Assembly: GCF_000364165.2 (NCBI RefSeq)
Contig: NZ_CP097810.1
Coordinates: forward strand, 62,001 to 126,000
DNA length: 64,000 nucleotides
Direction: 5' to 3'
DNA from: Clostridium sp. MD294
GTDB lineage: Bacteria > Bacillota > Clostridia > Lachnospirales > Anaerotignaceae
How positions within the stretch are numbered: the first letter of the stretch is position 1; every line of letters begins with the position of its first letter. Shown piece by piece: positions 53,493-61,682 of the stretch. Under the pieces are notes generated by a model. It saw nothing but the letters and a program-made list of their open reading frames with translations, ran no database searches and was not told the DNA's origin. Made by a program: the position numbers and the translations under genes.

Positions 53493-55733
53493 TTAAAATG
53501 CGTCACTCCACATTTGAACACCATCTATATAACAAGTGATTTGTCCCTCTCCTGAACCTGAAATTGGTACAGAAAATGGCAATGCCCTTTGTTCATCTAA
53601 CACGACTGTTTCACCATTATCATCTGTCTTCACTATTTTAATGTGAGCATTTGTAATGCCTGCTGCTGGTGGATTAACAGTATATGTTTTTGTTTTCGTT
53701 TTTTGTGGTGGCTGTGTTTGTTCTGTCTGTTGTGTTTCATCATCTGTATTATCTGGTGTCTGTTCTGGTGGTGTTGTATTATCTGTATTTTCAGTATCTT
53801 CTGGTTTTTCTGATTGTTGTGTGTCTTTTTTACCCAAACTAATTACTAATCCTACTTCTGTTCCTTCTGGTACTTCTTCTCCTGTTTCTTTTGTTTGTGT
53901 AATAACAACACCTTGTTCAACTGTATCACTTTCTACTGTTGTAATATCTCCTACATTCAATTTAGAAGATTTCAATGCTTTTTCTGCTCTAGATTGTGTC
54001 AATCCTTCTACTTTTGGTACAATTGTTGTTTTGGTTTCTTCTCCCCTTGAAACCACTATTCTAACTGTAGTATCTGCTGTGATTTTTGTACCAGAAACAG
54101 GATTTTGTTCCATAACAGTATCCATTTCAGCATCTTCATCATATTCATAAGATACTTTCGGTTCTTTTCCTATGAGATTTTTTATTTTTTCTATTGCAAC
54201 ATCGCCTTTATCTCCCAACAAATCAGGCATTACTTCTTCTACTACTTCTGAACCTAAGCTGACTGTAACACCTACCTCTATTCCCTTTTTAATTTCACTG
54301 TTTTCTGGTGTAGATTGTTCTACAATAATGCCTTGTGCATATTTTTCATTATAAACTGATTTTTCTTGTACCACACGATAGCCTTCTTTTTCTGCTAATT
54401 CTTGTGCTGCATTTAATTCCATTCCTACAAAAGATTTTACTTTTATATTATCAGAACTATCACCAAAAAGTCCTGCTTTTGTTCCAAATGCTTTTACTCC
54501 TATTGCACTAATTAACGCAATAATAATAAGTGCTGTTGCTACTGCTGCTACAACAACTTTTGTTTCTTTTCCTCTGTCATAGCTTTGTTCATATCCTTCT
54601 TCCTGTCTAGGATTTCTTCTGTTTTGCATATCCAATTTAGGGCGTCTACTTCTTCTAACTGGTTCTACCTGTTCGTATTCTTTTTCGAAATCATCATCTT
54701 TTGAAATTCTAATATTTTTGATAGGCTGTTTTTCTTGTCTTGACATCATTTCCTCTGCAGCAGCTAATTCTTCTTGTTGTCTTATCTGCTCCGCACGTCT
54801 TGCTTCTGCCTCCGCTTGTTTTCTATTGTTATCTACAGCAGAAAGATATTGTATTTCAGGAGGAGGAGATGATGGCCTTTGTGGTGATTGCTGTACAAAA
54901 TTTCCATTTACCTCATTTCTTGCTTTTATCAAGTCTTGTATCATTGCATCTATTGTCAAATATCTTTCATCTGCTTTTTTTCTTGTCGCTTTTCTAATAA
55001 TCATTTCCAAACTTGTGGACACTTTAGGATTAAACTGACGAATATCTGGCAATTCTTCATTAATTTGTTTCATAGCAACAGCAACAGATGTATTTGCCTG
55101 AAAAGGTAGTTGTCCTGTTACCATTTCAAACATTGTAATGCCTAATGAATAAATATCACTTTTTTCATCTACATAACCGCCTCTCGCTTGTTCTGGTGAA
55201 AAATAGTGCACAGAACCCATTGCTGTATTACTTGTTGTCACAGTTGCACCATTTGCTGCTCTTGCAATACCAAAGTCTGTTACTTTGACAATACCATCTG
55301 TACCTACCAATACATTTTGTGGTTTAATATCTCTATGTATGATATGGTTTTTATGTGCTTGTTCAATTCCCGATGCAATTTGTATTGCAACATTAATAGT
55401 TGATTTTGTATCAAAAGGAGCTTTCTCTCTAATTGCTTGTTTTAATGTATCTCCATGAACATATTCCATTACAATAAAATAAACATTACCCTCTTGTCCT
55501 ACATCATATACACGTACAATATTAGTATGTGAAAGTTTTGCAGCTGCTAATGCCTCTGAACGAAAACGTGTTTTGAACTCTTCATCTCCAATAAATTCTT
55601 CTCTCAATATTTTTACAGTAACATATCTTTGAAGTGTTCTATCTTTTGCTCGAAACACGATTGCCATACCGCCAGAGCCTATTTTTTCCAGTAATTCATA
55701 TCTATCTGATAATACAGTACCTATTTGTAACAT
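53493..55733 (-). CDS. prkC: PASTA-domain Ser/Thr protein kinase PrkC
   Basis: 746 residues. Kinase domain (about 10-270) with GSGGMAIVF, HRDIKPQNVLVG and DFGIAR; a Gln/Arg-rich juxtamembrane region; a single membrane helix near residue 400; three PASTA repeats that bind muropeptides; then a Pro/Thr/Gln-rich linker (about 630-675) and an extra ~65-residue beta-rich domain at the end. PrkC senses cell-wall fragments, and in Bacillus signals spore germination. GAGG precedes the ATG. It follows the phosphatase gene by 14 bp. Confidence 0.95.
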   Translation of the reverse strand: MLQIGTVLSDRYELLEKIGSGGMAIVFRAKDRTLQRYVTVKILREEFIGDEEFKTRFRSEALAAAKLSHTNIVRVYDVGQEGNVYFIVMEYVHGDTLKQAIREKAPFDTKSTINVAIQIASGIEQAHKNHIIHRDIKPQNVLVGTDGIVKVTDFGIARAANGATVTTSNTAMGSVHYFSPEQARGGYVDEKSDIYSLGITMFEMVTGQLPFQANTSVAVAMKQINEELPDIRQFNPKVSTSLEMIIRKATRKKADERYLTIDAMIQDLIKARNEVNGNFVQQSPQRPSSPPPEIQYLSAVDNNRKQAEAEARRAEQIRQQEELAAAEEMMSRQEKQPIKNIRISKDDDFEKEYEQVEPVRRSRRPKLDMQNRRNPRQEEGYEQSYDRGKETKVVVAAVATALIIIALISAIGVKAFGTKAGLFGDSSDNIKVKSFVGMELNAAQELAEKEGYRVVQEKSVYNEKYAQGIIVEQSTPENSEIKKGIEVGVTVSLGSEVVEEVMPDLLGDKGDVAIEKIKNLIGKEPKVSYEYDEDAEMDTVMEQNPVSGTKITADTTVRIVVSRGEETKTTIVPKVEGLTQSRAEKALKSSKLNVGDITTVESDTVEQGVVITQTKETGEEVPEGTEVGLVISLGKKDTQQSEKPEDTENTDNTTPPEQTPDNTDDETQQTEQTQPPQKTKTKTYTVNPPAAGITNAHIKIVKTDDNGETVVLDEQRALPFSVPISGSGEGQITCYIDGVQMWSDAF

Positions 55734-55747
55734 TGTTATTCACCTCT

Positions 55748-56455
55748 TTATATTTCAATTAATATTAATGAAATATTATCCAAGCCACCTTTTTCATTTG
55801 CTAAAGCAACCAATTTTTTTACTTTTTCTTCTGTAGAACATTGTTCTATTAAAATTTTCGTTATTTCTTTTTTTGATACCATATTACTTAAGCCATCTGT
55901 ACAGAGAAGTATTTTATTTCCCTGTTTAATTTCTTCTATTATTGTATCTGCTTCTACTTCTTCACGAATGCCTATTGCTCTTGTAATAATATTTCTTTTG
56001 GGGTGTACTTCTGCCTCTTCTCTTGTGATACTTCCAATTTTTACTAATTCCATAACATAAGAGTGATCTGTCGTTATTTGTTGTAAATTATTTTCTCTAA
56101 ACAAATATACTCTACTATCTCCTACATGAACAACAAACATTTTTTCGTTTTCTATTGTTACTGCAACTAGTGTTGTACCCATATCCAAAAATTCTATATT
56201 TTCTTTGGATTTTTTGTATACTTTTTTGTTACATTGTGCTACTGCATTTATCATTTTATCTAATGTTTCTCCATTTACTGCATTTTCCATTGCTTCTACA
56301 AATGCAGTAATTGCCGTACTGCTTGCTACTTCTCCAGCATTACACCCTCCCATACCATCAGCTACTAAATATAAATTTTTTTGTTCATTGATATATATTG
56401 CATCTTCATTATTTGTCCTTCTCATACCAATTACACTATTACCAACTGCTTTCAT
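55748..56455 (-). CDS. stp: PP2C-family protein phosphatase (Stp/PrpC)
   Basis: 235 residues with RRTNNEDA, VADGMGGCNAGEVAS, GDSRVYLFRE, TDGLSNMV and GGLDNISLI, i.e. the metal-binding Asp and Gly residues of bacterial PP2C enzymes. It reverses PrkC phosphorylation; the pair is always adjacent in Firmicutes. ATG at 56455 is used because AGGAGG lies 7 bases before it. Confidence 0.95.
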   Translation of the reverse strand: MKAVGNSVIGMRRTNNEDAIYINEQKNLYLVADGMGGCNAGEVASSTAITAFVEAMENAVNGETLDKMINAVAQCNKKVYKKSKENIEFLDMGTTLVAVTIENEKMFVVHVGDSRVYLFRENNLQQITTDHSYVMELVKIGSITREEAEVHPKRNIITRAIGIREEVEADTIIEEIKQGNKILLCTDGLSNMVSKKEITKILIEQCSTEEKVKKLVALANEKGGLDNISLILIEI

Positions 56456-56505
56456 ACTAACACCTCCTAAAACATCATGGTATACCAAATTATTTCTATT
56501 TGGTA

Positions 56506-57549
56506 TTACGTTTTTTTACCTTTTTGATAACTTCTTCTAAGTTGTCCACAAGCTGCATCAATATCACTTCCCAATTTTCTTCTAATTGTTACTTCAACAC
56601 CTTTTTTTTCTATTATTTGAGCAAATCTTTGCACTCTTTGCTCACTACTTTTTATATATTCTCTTTCTTTTACAGTATTCACAGGTATCAAATTAACATG
56701 GCAAAGCATATTATGTAATTTAAAAGCTAATTCTTCTGCACAACTATCACTATCATTTACACCTTTTATCAAAGCATATTCAAATGTAATACGTCTTTTT
56801 GTTTTATCACTATATTCTTTACAAACTTTTAAAACTTCTTCTATACTATATTTTTTTGCAACAGGCATAATACTTTGTCTTATAGTATCATTAGGTGCAT
56901 GAAGAGATACTGCTAATGTAATTTGCAAATCTTCCTCCAATAAATTATATATTTTTTCTACCAAAGCACAAGTAGAAAGTGTAATATGTCTTTGTCCTAA
57001 ACAAAGTCCTTTTTCATCATTTGCTAGACGAATAAAGCGTAACACATTATCATAATTATCCAAAGGTTCACCGCTTCCCATAAGTACCACACTTGAAATA
57101 CGTTCTCCTATATCTTTTTGTATTTCATAAATTTGTGAAAGCATTTCTCCTGCTGTCAAATTTCTTTCTACACCATTTATTGTAGAAGCACAAAAACGGC
57201 AGCCCATACGACAACCAGCTTGTGTAGAAATACAAGCTGTATTTCCATAATGATATCTCATTAAAACACTTTCTATTACTAAACCGCCCTCTATTTCAAA
57301 CAAATATTTTATAGTGCCATCTATTTGTGAAACTAATTTTTTTACTTGTTTTACACCAGAAATAGTACCATATTTTTTTAATTTTTCTCTTAGATTTTTA
57401 GAAATATTTGTCATATCTTCTATTTCTGTTATGTGCTTTTTATGCAGCCAATCAAATATTTGTTTTGCTCGAAATGTAGGTTCTTCCCATTGTATGAGTA
57501 TTTCTTCCCATTCTTTTAGTGTTATAGAAAGCATATCCATATTTTGCAT
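56506..57549 (-). CDS. rlmN: 23S rRNA (A2503-C2) / tRNA (A37-C2) methyltransferase
   Basis: 347 residues. Radical SAM motif CRMGCRFC (with the preceding TQAGC), MGSGEPLDNYD, SLHAPND and the C-terminal Cys of AACGQLRR which forms the methyl-adduct. GGAG precedes the ATG at 8 bases. It follows rsmB closely (6 bp overlap-free spacing), as in Bacillus. Confidence 0.96.
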   Translation of the reverse strand: MQNMDMLSITLKEWEEILIQWEEPTFRAKQIFDWLHKKHITEIEDMTNISKNLREKLKKYGTISGVKQVKKLVSQIDGTIKYLFEIEGGLVIESVLMRYHYGNTACISTQAGCRMGCRFCASTINGVERNLTAGEMLSQIYEIQKDIGERISSVVLMGSGEPLDNYDNVLRFIRLANDEKGLCLGQRHITLSTCALVEKIYNLLEEDLQITLAVSLHAPNDTIRQSIMPVAKKYSIEEVLKVCKEYSDKTKRRITFEYALIKGVNDSDSCAEELAFKLHNMLCHVNLIPVNTVKEREYIKSSEQRVQRFAQIIEKKGVEVTIRRKLGSDIDAACGQLRRSYQKGKKT

Positions 57550-57554
57550 ATTTG

Positions 57555-58910
57555 TTACTCCTTTCGCCTAAAGCGAGCAATAAAAAACCCGTCCGTATGA
57601 TGTATATGAGGATATAATGAAATATATCCCTTTTTTGCTGTTTCTGTTTCCATTTTAGAAGATAAAAATGGGCTAATATCTTCTAATTCAAAATTTTTAT
57701 GTTGCTGTAAAAACCATTCCACATTTTTCTCATTTTCTTTTTTACATAGTGTACAAGTGCTATATACAAGTATCCCATTTTTTTTCACATATTTTGCGGA
57801 TTGTTTTAATATATCTTTTTGCAACAACAATATACTGTCAATATCATTTCCATTCTTTTTTAATCTTATATCTGGTTTTTTTCTTATCAATCCTAGTCCA
57901 GAACAAGGAGCATCTACTAAAACCCTATCAAATGCTTCTTTATAGCTTTGTTCAAATACACTACCATCTTGCTGTTTTGTAGTAATAATAGTAATGCCTA
58001 ACCTTTCTGCTCCTTCTTTTAGTAATTCTAATTTATTTTCATAAATATCACAGCAGTAAATTTGTCCTTTATTATTCATTTTTTCTGCCATCAAAAAGCT
58101 TTTTCCTCCAGGAGCAGCACAAATATCTAATATCTTTTCTCCTGACTGGGGAGAAAGTACTTCTACTGCAGTAACAGAACTTTCATCTTGTACATGAAAT
58201 TTTCCTTCATAAAATGCTTCTAATTTTCTCATGTCCGCTGTTTTAGATAAGTGTAACACATTTTTATAATAATTTCCTTGTTTTACTAAAATTCCTTTTT
58301 GTTCTAATTCTTTTTTTAGCTGCTCTGTAGTATTACATAGCGTATTTACAACAACTGTTACATCTGGTGAAATATTATTATATTTGCAAAGTTGTTTTAC
58401 AAAATCATAGTCATACTGATGTAACCACATTTTTAAAAGCCATACAGGGTGAGAATATTTTAAACTAATATACTCTACAGGACATTGCTTTTCTTCTGGC
58501 AAAACAATACTTTCTTTTTGTCTTATAATATTCCTTAAAACACCATTTACAAAACCTGCTAAACTACCTAAACCTCTTTTCTTTGCTAATTTTACTGCCT
58601 CATCACATACTGCATTTTCTGGCACATTCATAAAATATATTTGATATACTGCTGTTCTTAACACAGCTAACAAATATGGTTTTATTTTTTGAATTTTTAC
58701 AGTAGAAACACTATCAATTACAAAATCAATGTAATATAAATTGCGTAAAGAACCATTCACAATTTCTGTAACAAATGCTCTGTCTTTTTGAGGCATTGCT
58801 CCATTTTGACGAAGTAGCTTTCTAAGCACTATAGTATTATACTTTCCTTCTTTTAAAATTTCTACAAGAGCCTGTGTTGCTATTTCTCTTGGATTAATTT
58901 GTATTGTCAT
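57555..58910 (-). CDS. rsmB: 16S rRNA (cytosine967-C5)-methyltransferase
   Basis: 451 residues. NusB-like helical N-terminus (1-140), then RsmB methylase with DICAAPGGKSF, VDAPCSGLG and the catalytic Cys of YSTCTLCKKENE. It methylates C967. AGGAG precedes the ATG. It stands at the head of the rsmB-rlmN-stp-prkC run. Confidence 0.96.
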   Translation of the reverse strand: MTIQINPREIATQALVEILKEGKYNTIVLRKLLRQNGAMPQKDRAFVTEIVNGSLRNLYYIDFVIDSVSTVKIQKIKPYLLAVLRTAVYQIYFMNVPENAVCDEAVKLAKKRGLGSLAGFVNGVLRNIIRQKESIVLPEEKQCPVEYISLKYSHPVWLLKMWLHQYDYDFVKQLCKYNNISPDVTVVVNTLCNTTEQLKKELEQKGILVKQGNYYKNVLHLSKTADMRKLEAFYEGKFHVQDESSVTAVEVLSPQSGEKILDICAAPGGKSFLMAEKMNNKGQIYCCDIYENKLELLKEGAERLGITIITTKQQDGSVFEQSYKEAFDRVLVDAPCSGLGLIRKKPDIRLKKNGNDIDSILLLQKDILKQSAKYVKKNGILVYSTCTLCKKENEKNVEWFLQQHKNFELEDISPFLSSKMETETAKKGYISLYPHIHHTDGFFIARFRRKE

Positions 58911-59045
58911 TCTTTTTTCTCCTAAATTTTCATACCATATTAAACTTTAAAATTATTATAACGATTACTCTTATAAAACAATATTTTACATGATATATTT
59001 TATTGTCGCAACTGTTTTTATTTTTCTGTTTTTTGAAATAGAAAG

Positions 59046-59073
59046 GGGAAAGACACTTTACAGTATCTTTCCC
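59046..59073 (-). terminator. Terminator after the yugP-like gene
   Basis: GGGAAAGA-ACT and AGT-TCTTTCCC arms with a short loop; T/C-rich tail on the minus strand. Confidence 0.6.
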
Positions 59074-59099
59074 AATTTATTACTCTATTTTACCATTTT

Positions 59100-59810
59100 T
59101 TAATCTCTGTTACGACTAGATATTAATGACAACAATCTTAACAAGTTTACAATCGCTGTTGCTGCCGCTGCAACATAAGTCATAGCTGCTGCTTTTAATA
59201 CTTTTCTTGCACCGCTCAATTCTGAGCCATATAAATAGTTTCTATCTTCCAACATATTTAATGCCCTTCTGGAAGCATCAAATTCTACTGGCAATGTTAC
59301 CAATGAAAATAACACTACAAATAAAAATAGCACTACACCTGCTACCATTAAATAGTAACTCCAACTACTGTTAATAGCTAATCCTATTATAACCAAAGGA
59401 ATAGACCACTTAGAGCCTATATTTGTAAAATGAACCATGGCACTTCTTATCCACAAAAAGCTATAATTTTCTGCGTGCTGTATAGCATGGCCTGTTTCAT
59501 GTGCTGCAACACCTAATGCTGCTACAGATGGACTGCCATATACAGTAGAGGATAGCCTTAGTACTTTGTGAACAGGGTCATAATGGTCTGTTAAACTTCC
59601 TGCAATACTTTCAATTCTAACATCTCTAATACCTGCATGCTCTAACATTTGCCTTGCTACTTCTGCTCCTGTCAGTCCTTTACTATTGGCTACACTTGAA
59701 TACCTTTGAAATGTACTGCTTACGCCAATTTGTGCTACAACACTAAATATCATTACAATAAAAAATAACCCTAAATAAGATGTGTTATATCCCCAAAAAA
59801 TAATAATCAC
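59100..59810 (-). CDS. Zinc-dependent membrane peptidase, YugP family
   Basis: 236 residues. An N-terminal membrane helix, then the zinc motif AAHETGHAIQHA (HExxH), two to three further membrane segments and a Ser/Arg-rich end. This is the Zn-peptidase-2 (YugP) family; substrates are unknown. In many Clostridia it lies between fmt and rsmB as here. Start: a GTG with poor SD; GGAG lies 8 bases before an in-frame ATT (codon 4), so the exact start is uncertain. Confidence 0.88.
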   Translation of the reverse strand: MIIIFWGYNTSYLGLFFIVMIFSVVAQIGVSSTFQRYSSVANSKGLTGAEVARQMLEHAGIRDVRIESIAGSLTDHYDPVHKVLRLSSTVYGSPSVAALGVAAHETGHAIQHAENYSFLWIRSAMVHFTNIGSKWSIPLVIIGLAINSSWSYYLMVAGVVLFLFVVLFSLVTLPVEFDASRRALNMLEDRNYLYGSELSGARKVLKAAAMTYVAAAATAIVNLLRLLSLISSRNRD

Positions 59811-59879
59811 TCCATTTCCAAACTACTTTATTACTATTTTTTATTTTATTTACGACATATAGTTCTATTTTGTCTGTTT

Positions 59880-60803
59880 TTAAATTAAAATTGTTCCTAT
59901 TTCTATGTTGTGTCCTCTCAAATAAGCATCTGCTCCCATTCTTTTTTTGCCTTTTGCTTGTACCTCTGTCACAACAATACTACCATCTCCAGCAGTTACA
60001 ACAAATCCTTTTTTTGTCACTGCTGTTACTTCTCCTATTTTTGAAGCAGTTTGTTCTATTTTTTCTGCTTGCCATATTTTCAGTACTTCCCCATTATAAA
60101 TAGTATATGCTGTTGGTGCTGGGTCTAAACCATGTATCAAACAAATAATTTCATCACATTTTTTTGACCAATCTATATGACCTGTTTCTTTTGTAATCAT
60201 AGGAGCATAAGTAGCTTCTTGTTCTTTTTGAGGTATTCTTTGCAATGTGCCATTTTCCAACCCTTCTATTGTTTTTAAAAGAATATTGGCTCCTATTACA
60301 GATAATTTGTCATGAATACTACCATAAGTATCTTGTTGTGACACAGCAATACTTTGTTTTAAAAGCATATCTCCTGTGTCCATTCCTTTTGCCATATACA
60401 TCGTTGTAACACCTGTTTCTTTTTCGCCATTGATAATAGACCATTGCAAAGGTGCTGCGCCTCTATATTTTGGTAGCAAAGAACCATGTACATTGATACA
60501 ACCATATTTTGGCATATTTAATATTTCTTCTGGTAGTATCTGACCAAATGCTGTCACTGCAATCAGTTCTGCATTGTATGTTTTTAATTTCTCTATAAAT
60601 TCTTTTTCTCTTACTTTTGCTGGTTGAAGTACTTCAATATCTGATTGCAATGCTTTTTCTTTTACAGCAGAAAAAGCCATTTTTTTCCCTCTACCTTTCG
60701 GTTTATCCGGTTGTGTTACAACAGCAACTACATCATGATGCTGTAAAAGTATTTCTAATGAAGGTACAGCAAATTCTGGTGTACCCATAAAAATAATTCT
60801 CAT
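59880..60803 (-). CDS. fmt: Methionyl-tRNA formyltransferase
   Basis: 307 residues. [30 protein letters not shown] (with catalytic Asn/His and the formyl-folate site) and the C-terminal OB-like domain are seen. It formylates initiator Met-tRNA. ATG at 60803 overlaps the def stop (ATGA) and follows GGGAGG; an earlier ATG is five codons upstream inside the SD region. Confidence 0.96.
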   Translation of the reverse strand: MRIIFMGTPEFAVPSLEILLQHHDVVAVVTQPDKPKGRGKKMAFSAVKEKALQSDIEVLQPAKVREKEFIEKLKTYNAELIAVTAFGQILPEEILNMPKYGCINVHGSLLPKYRGAAPLQWSIINGEKETGVTTMYMAKGMDTGDMLLKQSIAVSQQDTYGSIHDKLSVIGANILLKTIEGLENGTLQRIPQKEQEATYAPMITKETGHIDWSKKCDEIICLIHGLDPAPTAYTIYNGEVLKIWQAEKIEQTASKIGEVTAVTKKGFVVTAGDGSIVVTEVQAKGKKRMGADAYLRGHNIEIGTILI

Positions 60804-61270
60804 TCTTCGTCCTCCCATACTGTTTCTGTATCAGGTATTGCTTTATCTGTATAAAGTATACCATCTAAGTGGTCTGTTTCATGACAAAGTGCTACTGCTA
60901 ATAGTTCTGTACCTTCTACTACAATTTTTTCTCCTTCTCTGTTTAATGCTTCTACTTTAACATATTCTGGACGTTCTACATGAGCACTTTTTCTAGGTAA
61001 GCTCAAACAAGCCTCATCTCCTACTACTGCCCCTCTTGTTTCTACTATCACAGGATTGATTAACTCCATCAGTCCCTCCCCTACATCAATTACAACCACT
61101 CTTTTCAATATACCAACTTGAGGTGCAGCAAGTCCAACACCATTAGCTTGATACATAGTATCTGCCATATCATCTAACAATGTAGTGATTTTTGGTGTAA
61201 TTTGTTTTACCTCTTTGCATTTTTTTCTTAATACTTCATCACCTTTTAAGCGAATTTCTCTAATAGCCAT
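60800..61270 (-). CDS. def: Peptide deformylase
   Basis: 156 residues. The three motifs are [17 protein letters not shown] (usually EGCLS; here Ala replaces the Gly) and HETDHLDG, giving a Cys/His/His metal site. It removes the formyl group from nascent proteins. It overlaps fmt by four bases and is part of priA-def-fmt. Confidence 0.95.
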   Translation of the reverse strand: MAIREIRLKGDEVLRKKCKEVKQITPKITTLLDDMADTMYQANGVGLAAPQVGILKRVVVIDVGEGLMELINPVIVETRGAVVGDEACLSLPRKSAHVERPEYVKVEALNREGEKIVVEGTELLAVALCHETDHLDGILYTDKAIPDTETVWEDEE

Positions 61271-61294
61271 TATTTTTTTCTCCTTCCAATATTA

Positions 61295-61654
61295 TTATTC
61301 TACTATTACACGAAAACGACATTTTTCAGAGCCGTTTAATACTGTTTCAATGGTTTCTACTGTAATTTTTTTATTTGGTATTAAATTTTCAAGTACATAT
61401 ATAATGCTTTGTCTAGAACATTCACAAATAGAAATATCTTTATTTTCTCCACATAATACCTCTGGACAAAAACATTTAGGATAACCAATTTCATAAATAT
61501 GCTCTGGTTGTATTATTTTTGCAAAAAAATATTCTGTATTTCCATATTTTTTATACTGCTCGTCTAAACTACAGCCGCATTGCTTAAATTGTTTTAACAT
61601 CATTGGTAAAACAGTATCTTTTACACAATTTATTGCTTTACTTCTATAATCCAT
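61295..61654 (-). CDS. Cys-rich protein of unknown function (119 aa)
   Basis: The AAGGAG site lies 6 bases before ATG at 61654. Cysteines cluster as CGCS near residue 26, KCFCPEVLC and CEC in the middle, and one near the end (EKCRFRV). It weakly recalls V4R/ATC-hydrolase-type C-terminal domains with CxxC and GxxCRF; the match is not firm. It is inserted between priA and def, which are usually adjacent in Firmicutes. Confidence 0.65.
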   Translation of the reverse strand: MDYRSKAINCVKDTVLPMMLKQFKQCGCSLDEQYKKYGNTEYFFAKIIQPEHIYEIGYPKCFCPEVLCGENKDISICECSRQSIIYVLENLIPNKKITVETIETVLNGSEKCRFRVIVE

Positions 61655-61682
61655 ATTTTTCTCCTTGAAGCTATTACTTTCA

